A DNA stretch of 64,000 nucleotides from Molanna angustata (lineage: Eukaryota; Arthropoda; Insecta; Trichoptera; Molannidae), in contig OY754974.1 in NCBI GenBank assembly GCA_963576475.1, positions 5,753,274-5,817,273 on the forward strand. The letters run 5' to 3'. A program made the translations under genes and the position numbers. The notes under the pieces were generated by a model, which worked only from the letters and a program-made list of their open reading frames with translations, had not been told where the DNA came from and did not search any database. Shown here one piece after another: positions 23,430 to 34,635 of this stretch (positions are counted from its first letter, which is position 1; every line of letters starts with the position of its first letter).

Positions 23430-23935
23430 AAATAATACATACATACGATCACGCCATGATGTCCCTTGCAGGGTAGGCAGAGAGAACCGAACGCCACATT
23501 TTTCTATCCTGGCACGCATCCCTCGCCTCGTCCTCATTCATGCATCGTCTCATAAATGTTCGTCTGTTGTTAAACTTCTAACATTTTCGTCTTTCAGAAT
23601 ATCGTTCATATGATGTTGCCATCCCTTTCTTGGGCGTCCCCAATCTCGCATTCCATTCCAGTCCGCAATGTATATTTTCTTCGTCAGGCGTTCCTCATTC
23701 ATTCTCTCCATGTGGCCAAACAAAGATCTTAGAATGGCGACCGAGAACAAGCCGAAGAGGTGTTGGCAGACCCCAGGCAAGGTGGTCTGATGACATCAAG
23801 AAATGTGCCGGAGGGAGATGGATGCAGTGTGCCCAAGACAGGGAGTTGTGGAGGATCAAGGGGGAGGCCTATGTTCAAGAATGGATGAAAACTGGTTGAA
23901 GAAGAAGAAGAACATGTGGCCAAACCATTTTATTT
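23430..23935 (-). pseudogene. C-terminal tail of a LINE, interrupted by another LINE tail
   Basis: The minus strand reads (K)W/FGHMERMNEERLTKKIY, then GRPRKGWQHHMNDIL, DENVRSLTTDEHL and, after a frameshift, RCMNEDEARDACQDRKMWRS and VLSALQG, ending near a CGTGATCG motif. The GHMERM, GRPRK-W and A-DR--WR boxes form the standard tail of endonuclease-RT LINEs. The copy is split at 23722-23912 by a plus-strand insertion with a 13-bp target duplication. Related 3' ends lie at 28593-28695, 54400-54495 and 58805-59100. Confidence 0.75.
23722..23912 (+). mobile_element. 191-bp 5'-truncated LINE tail with 13-bp target duplication
   Basis: CATGTGGCCAAAC is present at 23709-23721 and 23913-23925. Between them the plus strand encodes WRPRTSRRGVGRPQARWSDD, IKKCAGGRWMQCAQDRELWR and ends VQEWMKTG with TGA at 23897-23899, followed by a (GAA)n tail. 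This is the extreme C-terminus of an endonuclease-RT LINE, inserted into the related tail at 23430-23935 in opposite orientation. Confidence 0.85.
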
Positions 23936-23979
23936 CTAAATAACATCTCACATAATAATATACCACCAATTATGATTAT

Positions 23980-24115
23980 TTTAGGTGAGATGATCAAAGT
24001 GTATATTTTTATGAACTGAATCTCATTTTCGCGTGTAATTATAACTCTACACGCATGTGACGTGCTTCCTTTTATAAGTTAATGCACACCCACGTACCTG
24101 TCGCTGGTAAGAATC
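23980..24115 (+). repeat. SINE-like repeat sharing a LINE tail
   Basis: TTTTAGGTGAGATGATCAAA, GCATGTGACGTGCTTCCTTT, TATAAGTTAATGCACACCC and GTCGCTGGTAAG match the reverse complement of 32765-32935. A further weak piece (CCCATAATGTGAGGTGACCA) lies at 24230-24260. Confidence 0.5.
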
Positions 24116-24594
24116 AATGAAAATATGCATTAAATGTATTTTGGCATATAATACATTTTTGTTGGTTACGTATAATTAAGAGACATTATTGAGTCATTTA
24201 CTCAATCGCGGCATGGCATATATAATATATATCCCATAATGTGAGGTGACCATCGACAGGTTTACGGGTGTCCATAATCTTGCAAACAGAAGTACGATAC
24301 ATGCTTGTATACGTCTAGAGTAATTTCAACTGGAAAAAAATGAGATTCACTATAAATTTAGTTCTAATTTTCGCTTCTTCCACCACCACCAGTTCAAATG
24401 CATATTTTTATTTCACAATTATATTTTTTTGCTAAGGAAGATTCTCTTTTTCACATAATTAACTAACTAACATCAACACACAAAAAATAAAAACACAAAA
24501 TCTAAAAGAAAAAAATACCAGAAAAAAAATTACAAATATACCTACCAAGTATACAACTCACATAACCAAATCGACATCACTCAGCCGAATCAAT

Positions 24595-24820
24595 CAACAA
24601 TAACGAACAAAGAGTTTAACGAACAATAATCAAAGAGTCCAACGAACAATAATCAATGTGTCTTACGAACAATAATCAAAGAGTCTAACGACAAATAACC
24701 AAAGAGTCTAACGAACAATAATCAAAAAGTCTAACAAACAATAATCAAAGGGTCTAAAGAACAATAATCAAAAAGTCTAACGAACGATAATCTAAGGGTC
24801 TAACGAACAATAATCAGAGT
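24595..24820. repeat. 23-bp minisatellite, about ten degenerate units
   Basis: The consensus is AACGAACAATAATCAAAGAG plus TCT. Units differ by one to three bases (AAGAGT, AAAAGT, AAGGGT, ACAAATAACC). It abuts the palindromic repeat at 24820. The units are adjacent with no variable spacers. Confidence 0.9.
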
Positions 24821-25002
24821 GAAAATGAGAAATATAAAAACATATAACTCTACAATTGATTTATTTCACTCCCGACGACCGTTTCGGCTTACAAGGCCAT
24901 AATCTACCAGTTGACTATGGCCTTGTAAGTCGTAACGGTCGTCGGGAGTCAAATAAATCAATTGGAATTAGGTATATGTGTTTATATTTTTCATTTTCAT
25001 AA
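24820..25002. repeat. Palindromic repeat with a hammerhead-like core (family 3)
   Basis: Arms 24820-24905 and 24912-25002 are reverse complements with a few mismatches. On the minus strand the left arm carries GGCCTTGTAAGCC, GAAACG, GT, CGTC and GGGAG, the same layout as at 6650-6690; the right arm has GTAACG in place of GAAACG. Both end in AAATAAATCAATTG and TATATTTTTCAT. The unit at 6600-6740 is not palindromic, so this is an inverted duplication. Confidence 0.75.
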
Positions 25003-26403
25003 TGGAGTTCAACAAATTAAAAGCCGTCTCAATCAATTAAAAGAACGCAATAATCAAAGTCTAACGAGCGGTTGACTTCAAATACAGACATTTTAGTATA
25101 CTCTTTATACTTACTTTTTTGTTTCGTCAGACTTAACTTAAAATATCCCTAACTCAAATCAGCAACGCGTTTGTAATATGGGGTACAAGATGTTTCCAGG
25201 ACAAGTTTGTAATGAAATTAGCAAAAAAAAAGTAATCAATTAAATAACAGTTATTCTCAATATTAATTTATCCTTAGATTTTTCAAGAATTCAAGCGAAA
25301 ATTCGCTTAACATGAAAAAAATAATTACGGGTCAATGTATGGTGGTATGTTGGTTGGTACGCCACTGATGCCTGTGATGTTATAATTTAATGAAAAGTAA
25401 ACATTTACGGTTGGGCCGGTACGAGCGGTCGTCAGTGGCGGTTCGGCCTAATTTGTTCTCCTATGGGTGCCGGGGCCCGATCGATATCACTTACACCCCT
25501 CCTCATCCCCCCGCCGAATATCCCCTATTGTACCCCCTCTAACCACTCGTCGTATCGCTGCCTGTAAAATGAAAAGACCAGGCGATTCAATTTAAATAAT
25601 AAAACAATACGTTGTAAAAAAAAACTGAAAAATCCCTCAACTGAGGAGCATATAAGGCGGTTCGTACGATGATATGATTCCAATTATTATTTCTATGTGT
25701 CGGTTGATATTTATGCGAACACTTATATTTTACGACCGACTTCCTAATGATATTAATAACAATTAAGCACTACAATAATAATAACTAGACACACTCCTCT
25801 TTTCCACCTAACCACTCAGAACACTAACTATACTCAATATGCAACAATATACAGAATCTGCAATACATGCATACGAAAAAATCTTTTAATACCGTTACCT
25901 AATTGACGTTACTAAACACTATATTGATTAATTTTTATTTATCTCTGCAACATGCTACGTTCCTTTCACAATTTGAATATTCATTCCTCGTTATATTGGT
26001 TTAATGATCAAATAATAATGTCAGTATGATAGAAAATAATAATTACATATCAAATGTCAAAAATCAAAAACATACAATTTATATTTGAAATATGGATTTT
26101 TTACAAATATTTATTTATTTATTATTAAGGACCATTTACAGCTAACAAGTTATAATACATCAATAGGTTCATAAAATAAGAAAAAGGTAATATAAAACTG
26201 GTCAGCTAATTACAAGTGGCCACATCCTGCATTAAAAATACGCATACAAATCTATATATAGGTACCTATGTAAATCTATATTGCAAGAAAGCGTCCAAAT
26301 GTAAGGACTTATGTTAAAAATCGGAGCCGACCGATTTCGTTTACCTATAGCACAAGCATGAATTTTTAATTTATGGCATGTATTAGGATATGAAATGGAG
26401 ATC
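25003..26403. other. Gene-free stretch with one GC-rich patch
   Basis: The patch 25405-25560 is far richer in G+C than its surroundings (GGGTGCCGGGGCCCGATCGA, then a pyrimidine-rich run). No frame or RNA structure is recognised. A short piece at 26328-26360 (GACCGATTTCGTTTACCTAT) is a headless remnant of the tRNA-Thr-type SINE body. Confidence 0.4.
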
Positions 26404-26560
26404 ATGGGATATTAAAAGAGGAATAGGCCTATCTCAGAATAAATGGGCCGATAATATTGTCCCCGACGCTGGAAGTAGAGTCCAAAAATCCCAAAAAATG
26501 TACTTACTTAGAAGAGGCCTTAATCCAGAAGTAAAGAGATAGCTGAAGGAAGAAGAAGTA
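26404..26560 (+). pseudogene. Degraded C-terminal tail of a LINE
   Basis: The frame reads WDIKRGIGLSQNKWADNIVP, DAGSRVQKSQKMYLLRRGLN, PEVKR and a stop at 26519-26521, followed by GAAGGAAGAAGAAGTAGATG. The spacing of W-A-DNI--AGSR-Q--Q recalls the RWADDI--AG-RW---AQ-R tail of endonuclease-RT LINEs, and the GAA-rich end fits. Confidence 0.5.
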
Positions 26561-27059
26561 GATGATGATATACATAGATATATGATACTTGTTACAAGGA
26601 CATATTATATATTTAATAAAAAAATGTATATATGGAGCAAACTATTTGTTTTAGGTAGGTACCTAAAGTATATCAGAACCTCGATATCTCTAAGGTTTGT
26701 GAAGTTAAGGTTTAAATTTCGCAATTGACGCATGTGGTGAACTCTTAAAGCCACTGCATATTACTAACAGGTTAAATGGAATTCTCAGAAAATATTTTCT
26801 TTTGAGCCCCGAAAGCTTTGAGATTTTCCTTTGATGTTTCAAAGTGCAGCGGTTGCAAGCGTCGCCGTCGGTCGTACAAATATAATTACACCTTTAAACT
26901 TAAATCATTTTCAGACAGCTTGACAACAACATTGTTCACCCCCGTTCCATCGTGTCGCAGTGGTGAATAGTTTGACATCTATGCAGGAATTCTATAATTT
27001 CGTCAAACTGAAATAAAACGGAGATGATGTTGGAGGCAGCACATAAACAGGATGGACAG

Positions 27060-27215
27060 GTCCTGAACCCAATAATAGATATATATTGGGGTCATGGTCA
27101 CCAGGACGTCGCTTCCCCGAAGACCATCAAAAAGATGTAGGGATAGCTAGACTTCGGATTCCCATGAGAAACTTTCAGAGGAAGACCAGATCCACGATAT
27201 ACATAGAGAAGAAGA
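27060..27215 (+). pseudogene. Degraded C-terminal tail of a LINE
   Basis: One frame gives PRRPSKRCRDS, a stop, then TSDSHEKLSEEDQIHDIHRE, comparable with GRPSKRWRESWTSSSQDP at 56098-56220. It ends in an AGAAGAAGATG run. This is the GRPxKRW tail of a LINE with mutations. Confidence 0.5.
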
Positions 27216-27302
27216 TGTAATAAAAAGAAAACTCATCCAAAATGGTTTGGTTTTGTTCTACAGTTGATATAAGGAATCTATGAAACATGGACTTTGTGGC
27301 AG

Positions 27303-27845
27303 TAAAAACGAGTAGGTTGTGGCTAACACTATACTCCTAGCTACTTAGTCACTCCACAAATTATTCAAAGTAGTATGGTAAATTGAGGTTGTTAAATTAT
27401 TTTTGATTTAAATATTTTATTAGAAAAACTTGATAATTCTTCGATGCCATATTATGAAAGTGGTGCGCCTTTTAAGTTTTTTCAAAATATAAATGTCAAA
27501 TAATAAGTTTACTGAGCTTGAGTCACTTTAAAATATATGACAGATAAAAAAATTAAGAAGTGTTGATCAGATTTTCTTCAAAATATAAAAGGGTCTTAGC
27601 GAGTACCTAATAGATATACGTAATGCAAAATTTGAGAATAATAGAGTGATAACTTTAGTCTATAATCGATAAAATAGAATAAACACGCCTTTTAATATAG
27701 CGTATAGCATATATTACATACAAATATACATTGTGATGAAACTTTTAGAATACAATCTTAGTATGATACTGGTTGATAATCTGCAATAAAAAAATAACCT
27801 TTATAATTGCGAATTATTCTCTTGGGTTAGTAAGGAGCAAAAATA
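27303..27845 (-). mobile_element. 530-bp MITE-like element, diverged full copy
   Basis: Starts AAAACGAGTAGGTTGTGGCT, includes CTTGATAATTCTTCGATGCC, CTTTAGTCTATAATCGATAA and TTAGTATGATACTGGTTGAT, and ends TTGGGTTAGTAAGGAGCAAA. It has the same order as 46330-46862 in reverse. No protein is encoded. Confidence 0.75.
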
Positions 27846-27933
27846 TAGTGAAACGAATTTAAAGATACAAAGAACCTTTTCGATTGCTTCTAAACAAGGT
27901 ACTTAGTACCTTCCTACAAATAGAATAATAAAC

Positions 27934-28107
27934 CAGTGTTATTTATAAAAATAAAATTGGTTCAATTGAACCCGGTTCAAAGTCTTATTCTGAAATTCAA
28001 ATATTCTCATAGAAGAATTATTTATTTTTATATGAGAATATTTGAATTTCAGAATAAGACTTTGAACCGGGTTCAATTGAACCAATTTTTTTTTATAAAT
28101 AACACTG
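27934..28107. repeat. Near-perfect palindrome, 78-bp arms and 19-bp spacer
   Basis: Arm 27934-28011 pairs with 28031-28107 through CAGTGTTATTTATAAAAA, AATTGGTTCAATTGAACCCG, GTTCAAAGTCTTATTCTGAA and ATTCAAATATTCTCATA. Frames on both strands here are mirror images and are not genes. It could be a small MITE or a foldback duplication. Confidence 0.85.
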
Positions 28108-28332
28108 TTAAGCTTTTGATAGTGCCTACTCATTATATTTATCAAAGGTAAAAACAAGATTACTTGTAAAAATATATATAAGGAACAAACATAAACACAA
28201 AAACTACATCACCAATTAAGAATATAAACAATTTAGATCTAAAAAAATAAATAACAAATGCATAAATAAAGCAAGGAAGTTTTGGACAGGATCAAAGTAT
28301 GAAATTGGGAAAATCAGGAATAGAAAATGCTT

Positions 28333-28523
28333 TTGTTTTTTTTTTTTTTTTGAAATAATGAATATATCCTTGTTGTAACAAGTACATATTCATCCTCATA
28401 CATTCCCTTAATAAAGCATAAATGCTTGTGCTATAGGTGAACGAAATCGGTCGTGGCAGTGTTCGAACTCGCGACCACTGTATTACTAACCCAGCGCATT
28501 AATCGCTCTGTCACCACTCATCT
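28333..28523 (-). repeat. tRNA-Thr-like SINE
   Basis: On the minus strand a tRNA-like head with a diverged A box is followed by AGTAATACAGTGGTCGCGAG and GAGTTCGAACACTG (B box), then the body ACCGATTTCGTTCACCTATA and GCACAAGCATTTATGC. A poly(A) tail (T-run 28333-28351 on the plus strand) ends it. Confidence 0.8.
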
Positions 28524-28592
28524 GAAGCAGAAGCTAACATTTTTTTTCAAAATCACCGGTGATCCAAAAATGTCGATATTTAAAACAAATTC

Positions 28593-28695
28593 ATACATAC
28601 ATACCATCACGCCATGTCCCTCACGGGGTAGGCAGAGAGAACCGAAAGCCACATTTTTCTATCTTGACACACATTCAACGCCTCATTCAAACAAA
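28593..28695 (-). pseudogene. LINE C-terminal tail and 3' end
   Basis: The minus strand reads NEALNVCQDRKMWLSVLSAY, then a CCCCGTGAGGG hairpin, GGCGTGATGGTATG and a (TATG)n tail. It matches the 3' end of the LINE at 23430-23935. Confidence 0.65.
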
Positions 28696-28848
28696 TACAC
28701 TCAGTAGAATAGCAGAGAAATCAGCTTAATCTATATTTTCAGTTTCATCTTCACTTTCTTTGGTTCACAGTACCATGCCTGTAACTTCTACGGACTTCCC
28801 TCATTTTTTTAATGGCTGAGTTTTTGCTGGCTGATGCTGAGATTCGCA

Positions 28849-29200
28849 GCCCGGCTGCAGAACCAATTACCCAATGGTATAAGGGAAGCTCCTAGCTTAA
28901 TGTACTTCAAGAAGCTTCTGAAGTCACACCTCTTTTCCTTATACCTATAATTCATTAATTCTTCATCCCTTCCCAACCCATCCTTTTCCTATTTTTGGAT
29001 ATTATCATTATTTTTCATATAAAATTGTGCATTTTAATATTATTTACTTTTTCTTTGTCATGTATTTATTCGATTTTATTTTTTGATTTATGTATTTTTT
29101 GTACTTGATCGTACTATTGTATTTACTAGTGTGGTTGACTGGTGGAAATTAAGTCCGCCACATTATGTTTTTCATAATAAAAGAGTTTTCTTATTATTAT
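28849..29200 (+). pseudogene. C-terminal end and 3' UTR of a CR1-like LINE
   Basis: The frame FAARLQNQLPNGIREAPSLM, YFKKLLKSHLFSLYL ends in TAA near 28938. LQNQLP-GIR-A-SL-FKK-LK-HL is the conserved C-terminus of CR1/Jockey-like LINEs. A T-rich 3' UTR of about 250 bp follows and ends near CATAATAAAAGAG. Confidence 0.75.
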
Positions 29201-29721
29201 TTTTATTTCGAGCTATGTAAAAGGGGTGCTCTGAGATTTTTTAGTAGAACGGTTGGTGGCGGTGAGGAAACAGATTATAGCTGATATTAACGATAATACA
29301 GAGGTAGGCATGACCCAGATTTCTCTACAAAATACGATAAATTAGGCGGAAAAATTTCAAGGCAGACCCCTATATATTTTAACGTACATCGAAGGGTACG
29401 CAATAAATTGGGTTTAAAATTATGCCCCCGTATTCTTCCATGTAAAAATGTATTGTCAGGCACTTCATCGCAGTTAATCATTGATCAGCCGTTTGGGAAA
29501 TACGCAGAACATTATCTGCCATTAAATTTTATATGTAGAGGGATCCATTGCCTGAACGTTGAACACATACACCACTATTGAAACCCCCCAGATTGGATAA
29601 TTTCAGTATGTCCGATATCTATTAGAATGTTTAAAAAAAATGATTTTTTTATATAATACCTACGAAATAGAATACATACATTTGAATATAGAAAAATTCG
29701 TTATTTGAAATATATGTTTTT
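29201..29721. other. Gene-free stretch
   Basis: A 64-codon minus-strand frame at 29287-29481 has a normal amino-acid mix but matches nothing that I know. No other signal. Confidence 0.35.
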
Positions 29722-29872
29722 TTAATGAATATGTCCTTTTTAAACAAGTACATATAAATCTTCCTACGTTCCCTAAAATATGCTTAAATGCTTGTGCTAT
29801 AGGTGAACGAAATCGATCGAGGCAGGATTCGAACTCGCGACCACTGGATTATTAGCCCAGCGCTTTAAAATA
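29722..29872 (-). repeat. tRNA-Thr-like SINE, 5'-truncated
   Basis: Body and B-box half of the SINE (GGATTCGAACTCGCGACCAC on the plus strand). The A-box half is missing beyond CCCAGCGCTTTAAA. Confidence 0.8.
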
Positions 29873-30324
29873 TTAGACAGAGCTCAGAAACTTTGTGTTT
29901 TACAGATTATATTTTTTCCAGATTGATTCATTTGATATTTTGAAAATATTAAACAATTGTGTATCCCATACAAACTTAGTGTAATTGTTTGTAGGTAACA
30001 TTTATATCATTTCATTATAGATTGTGTATGTCCTGTATTTGAATTTATTTGCTGTATAAAACAACTACGTTTGACATTATGTATTTGATATTCGCAGTAC
30101 GAATGTGAACAATCTAATAAATTGTTCTTAATATCAACGTGAAATAAGCTTTTAAAAGTGGACCCTAATTTTTATTTGTTTTCTTGTTATTTTGTGATTT
30201 GTTTTGTAAATATTTGTTAACGTTAGTAACGAGCTGCTTTTCTGAACACAAGCTAAGAAACATTAATTCTTACTAAAACATGTTATCCAAATGTAATCCA
30301 CTCTTTTATACCTCAAATTACTTT

Positions 30325-30380
30325 TCATCTTCAGTATACAATTAATTTTTCAATTAATTGTATACTGAAGATGAAAAACT
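30325..30380. repeat. Short perfect palindrome, about 26-bp arms
   Basis: TTTTCATCTTCAGTATACAA then TTAATT mirrors AATTAATTGTATACTGAAGA then TGAAAA around a few bases of TTTC. It abuts the A-rich end of the SINE at 30378-30622. Confidence 0.85.
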
Positions 30381-30622
30381 TTATTAATTTATTTATTTAT
30401 TCATTTAATGTCGCTTCTCGGGCAACTAACAGGTACTATAGCAAACATTAATTTAACACGCACCCAATAACAAGTAGCTGATAATGACTTGTGATAATAA
30501 TTATCGTCTCACAGATCCAGACTGATAACACAATTAAATACTGTGTTTTCACCGGGGATCGAGCCCGGGAACTTTGGATCAGCAGTCAGATACCTAACCA
30601 ACTGAGCCACAAAGGCTGACAG
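30378..30622 (-). repeat. tRNA-headed SINE family 2, full copy
   Basis: On the minus strand GTGGCTCAGTTGGTTAGG is a good A box (30593-30608 region) and GGGCTCGATCCCCGG a good B box (30552-30566). The body TCAGTCTGGATCTGTGAGAC, GATAATTATTATCAC and GTTAGTTGCCCGAGAAGCGA follows, with an (AATA)n-type tail. No acceptor stem or CCA is visible, so it is not a tRNA gene. Confidence 0.85.
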
Positions 30623-31008
30623 TAAATTAATGACTATTGTAATACCCACAAACAGGCATTTCCTGGTGGGATTTCTCTTGATCATTTACAAACTTCTTAA
30701 TTGATGTTTTTTTTAATATCTTGAAATGAACAGTTTATTTTTTATTTAATGTAGAATAATATAATATTTACATCTTTTTTATTGTATTTTTTATTTGTTG
30801 TATTATTTTTTTGATTAGATTTATTTTTTATTTTTTTAAATATTCTTCTTATCATGTTTTAATTGTGTTTGAGAGAAATAATGAATTTATTTATTTACTA
30901 TTAAAAATACAGCAGGCATAATACCGTCTCACATAGTTCGCAATGAGATTCACCACACATTTAGAATGCTTTCTGAAGTGCTTTATTTATGTATTTATTT
31001 TATTTAAA

Positions 31009-31262
31009 TACAAAACGAGTAGGTTATGGCAACACTGAAATTTCCAATATATATTTTAGTGTACCTACGCTTGTTTTCGTCTTGAATGGTTGACAATCTC
31101 TAAATGAAATTATTATTCAATACATATATTATGATGATATATAGGATGTATTCAATAAAAATAAATAAGAATTGAAGCAGTTTCAGTATTCTGTTTTAAT
31201 CACCATAAAACTATGCAAAGTCTGTGTCATGATGGTGACACGTGACTGACGTGTGGGGATAC
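31009..31262 (+). repeat. Interspersed repeat also present at 52960-53155
   Basis: TACAAAACGAGTAGGTTATG, GGTTGACAATCTCTAAATG, a TATTATGATGATATA segment and AATCACCATAAAACTATGCA, AGTCTGTGTCATGATGG recur in the same order at 52960-53155. The first 15 bases resemble one end of the 530-bp family. Confidence 0.65.
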
Positions 31263-31454
31263 ATCCATTTGTAGTGATTCATTTTATATGGAAACTTTAG
31301 AAGCTTGAACAATCGACGAGTATGTATATGACGATTTATAGATGTATAGGAAGCTTTGAATGTGTTTATTAATACAGGCCTATGGCGATCAGTTCTATCT
31401 GCCTAACCCGTTAGGGTGTTGGCGGTTTGATATATATGTAAAATAAGTCACATC

Positions 31455-31505
31455 CACGCTTTTCGCTGGTTACTTTATCGTGCAGTGATGGTATGAATGA
31501 ATGAG
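31455..31505 (+). repeat. 3' end of the SINE-like repeat with LINE-type tail
   Basis: GCTTTTCGCTGGTTAC and GTGATGGTATGAATGAATGA match the minus-strand 3' end of 32765-32935. Confidence 0.5.
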
Positions 31506-31789
31506 ATATTTTGGAGTGATTTTTTCGACAAAAAGGTGAGTCGTGTTCCAGACACATGCCTCAATGGTTCTGGTCATCTTGACATATAATTTTCATATTT
31601 TGCCATCAGTTGCACATGGGGTGGAAAAATGTTTTCCTTTATATTATATAGGTACGTCGATAGGATTCTGGTCATTAGCTACACCACTTATCATGCCGGT
31701 ACCCTATTACGCTTCTCTGGTGGTATATAAACGTGACAAGCCGATATTTATTTACAGAAAATGCATCGATCGGAAAAACATTTATATGT

Positions 31790-32374
<585 letters not shown>

Positions 32375-32498
32375 AAGTAAAAGTTAACCAATATGAATAT
32401 TACAACATGCAATTCTAATGAATATGTTCATTATTAATCATTATACGATTTTTTTTGTTTAGGTATATCGTGCTTCGAAATTCCATAAAAGCAGAAAC

Positions 32499-32670
32499 GC
32501 TGGATCTTACAAATATTATAGCTGGATTTTACAAATATTATAGCTGGATTTTACAAATATTATAGCTGGATTTTACAATGATTCAAATATTGATTTAAAG
32601 CTGGATTTCTCAAAAAAATAAATTTTGATTTTAAGCTGGATTTTACATAGGTTTAAATTTTGATTTAAAT
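32499..32670. repeat. 22-bp tandem repeat decaying into longer units
   Basis: GCTGGATTTTACAAATATTA plus TA occurs three and a half times with exact 22-bp spacing (32499, 32521, 32543, 32565). Longer diverged units still carrying GCTGGATTT follow. Confidence 0.85.
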
Positions 32671-32764
32671 CGGGATTTAACAAAGATGCTTCTTCTCCAA
32701 GTTTAAATATTGTTGAAAACCTATATATAAACATGAAGGTATTTATATCAAAATCCTTTCATTC

Positions 32765-32935
32765 ATTCATTCATACCATCACGGTATATCCCACAATGTG
32801 GGGTAACCAGCGAAAGGTGTGCGGGTGTGCATTGCCTTATAAAAGGGAGCACAACATATTTGTGTATACCCACACACCAGTCTCGTCACACCTAAAAAGG
32901 CACTATATTCAGAATGGGTGGTGAACCTCATTGAT
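32765..32935 (-). repeat. SINE-like repeat with LINE-derived 3' end
   Basis: The minus strand ends CCCCACATTGTGGGATATAC, CGTGATGGTATG and (AATG)n, a hairpin plus tail that resembles the LINE 3' end at 28593-28695. Upstream are TTTTAGGTGTGACGAGACTG and CTCCCTTTTATAAGGCAATG. No clear tRNA boxes were found, so the promoter type is unknown. Confidence 0.6.
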
Positions 32936-32939
32936 GAAC

Positions 32940-34004
32940 TATGTGAGATGTTATTGTTGCCTGTTGTATTTTCGATTACCCGGCTCTTACGGGACACTCG
33001 AAAACAATAATAGAAAAGAGTGGAAGCACTATTCTAAGCTGGTGCCTCACAGCTATGTCAATATCGTTGTCAAAAATCGGTCGCGTCAAAATGTTTCAGC
33101 ATCCCAAATAAGATTTTCGTCACAAGTAAAAAAATATGCTATAAAAACATTTATTCCGGTATTCGAATACAAATTAATCGCCAATATTAAATATATAAAT
33201 AGAACATTGAAATGTGCACTTTTTCTCTTTTTTATGTAGTGTAAAAATAAAATTTCAAAAATAAATATTACATAGCTTATTTTTTTCTAAATTCTATACA
33301 ATATTAAAACAACTTTATTCCTATGCTTATTATACAATCATCTAAAGCGAGATAATCACTTGGAATAGTATTCCATTTTATTGAATTTTTGATACAAACA
33401 ATCATATTGCATATTTCTTTAAGATAACATTTTTGTTATAAGATTTGATGTAAGAATTCTGGATGATAGGCAACAGAAGAATATCAGAAAGAGCTTCACA
33501 TTACAGAAACGTGGTATTGGAATACTAAAATATATATAGGAATGTATTTATGTATAAGTATTTTTACCATGGCATCACGTAGCGTCTCGACGCTACATAT
33601 AGATGTCGCGACGCCACGTATGTGCTTCTACTGTACAGCTACGAGTATATTGAAACCAATATTATGTACATATAATATTTAAATTGAATTTTTCTCATAT
33701 AATAAATTAATATTATTTCTGCCTAGTAAAGAATTAGTAAATCTAAAAAAAATATAACAACCACGGTAAATAAAATATTATCTTTGTCCTGTATTCACAT
33801 TTTTATATTATATTTGTATTGCATCGTCAGTAATATTTGTTTTTTGTATAAGAAATTAAAATTCAACCACATTGAAATGTTATTTTACGCCCTTTATTTC
33901 TCAAGTATTATCAGCTGGACCTTAGTAATAATGTTTTTTTTTGTGTCAATTAAATGTCTTTTATATCAAATATTTTTTGAACAAAATTGATTTGCGTCCT
34001 TGCA
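32940..34004. other. Gene-free stretch
   Basis: A 102-codon plus-strand frame (32931-33239) overlaps the repeat end and looks like chance. A small GC-rich dyad, CGTAGCGTCTCGACGCTACA, lies near 33579. Otherwise AT-rich. Confidence 0.4.
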
Positions 34005-34150
34005 TTCATTCATACCATCACGGAATTTTCCACCCTATATGAAAATCAGCGACAGGGCGACAGGTGTGCGAGTATGCATTACTTTATAAAAGGAAGGACG
34101 ACACATGCGTGCATTACCGTATCGTCTCCTTCCATCGGCGACCGTCTGTT
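34005..34150 (-). repeat. SINE-like repeat with LINE-derived 3' end, second copy
   Basis: CATTCATACCATCACGG, CAGGTGTGCGAGTATGCATT and ACTTTATAAAAGGAAGGACG on the plus strand match 32765-32935 with divergence. Confidence 0.6.
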
Positions 34151-34281
34151 TTGACCTCCATTGCAATAAAATAAATAATATACAATAATGCGTCATTCCA
34201 AGATGAGTCGCGATAGGTACTCGTTTTTGTGAACGCAAAATCGAATGAAACATTGTTTTTTTTACTTAGTAGGTACAAGTA

Positions 34282-34635
34282 CCTAAATGATAATGGACTT
34301 TGGAGGATGCGATATAATCATGAATTACAGACATTGAATGACGAAACTAACATTGTACAAGTCATAAAATTACGTAGACTGCAGTGGTTGGGACATGTCA
34401 GCCGGATGAATGATGATCGTATCCCCAAAAAGGTTCTTAATACCAATTCAGAGGGCAAAAGAAGTAGAGGCAGGCCCAAGCTAAGATGGCTAGATGATAC
34501 AGAAGACGATATAAGTGTGATCGGAATAGCAAACTGGAGGAGAGCGGTGGAGGACAGAGACGGCTGGAGAAGGATTCTGGAGAGGGTCAGGGCCCACACA
34601 AGGCTGTAGCGCCAAGGATGACGATGATAATGATG
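34282..34635 (+). mobile_element. 354-bp 5'-truncated RTE-like tail with 11-bp target duplication
   Basis: AGGTACAAGTA flanks it at 34271-34281 and 34636-34646. The frame to TAG at 34607-34609 encodes WRMRYNHELQTLND, LRRLQWLGHVSRMNDDRIPK, GRPKLRWLDDTEDD, NWRRAVEDRDGWRRILERVR and AHTRL. It ends in a GCGCCA motif and a (GAT)n-like tail. It is closest to the element at 7565-10365: same NHEL, LQW-GHV and GCGCCA-GAT features. It retains a completely open frame but no catalytic domain. Confidence 0.9.

Noticed and set aside
27936..28157. Frames of about 71 codons on both strands with almost the same peptide
   Set aside because: Mirror-image translation of the palindrome at 27934-28107.
30540..30622. 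True tRNA gene with good A and B boxes
   Set aside because: It forms the head of a SINE family with several copies here and lacks a matching acceptor stem.
32931..33239. 102-codon plus-strand frame
   Set aside because: It begins inside a SINE-like repeat and has no family signature.
33575..33625. GC-rich dyad near 33579-33620
   Set aside because: Too short and isolated to assign; imperfect pairing and no repeat copies seen.
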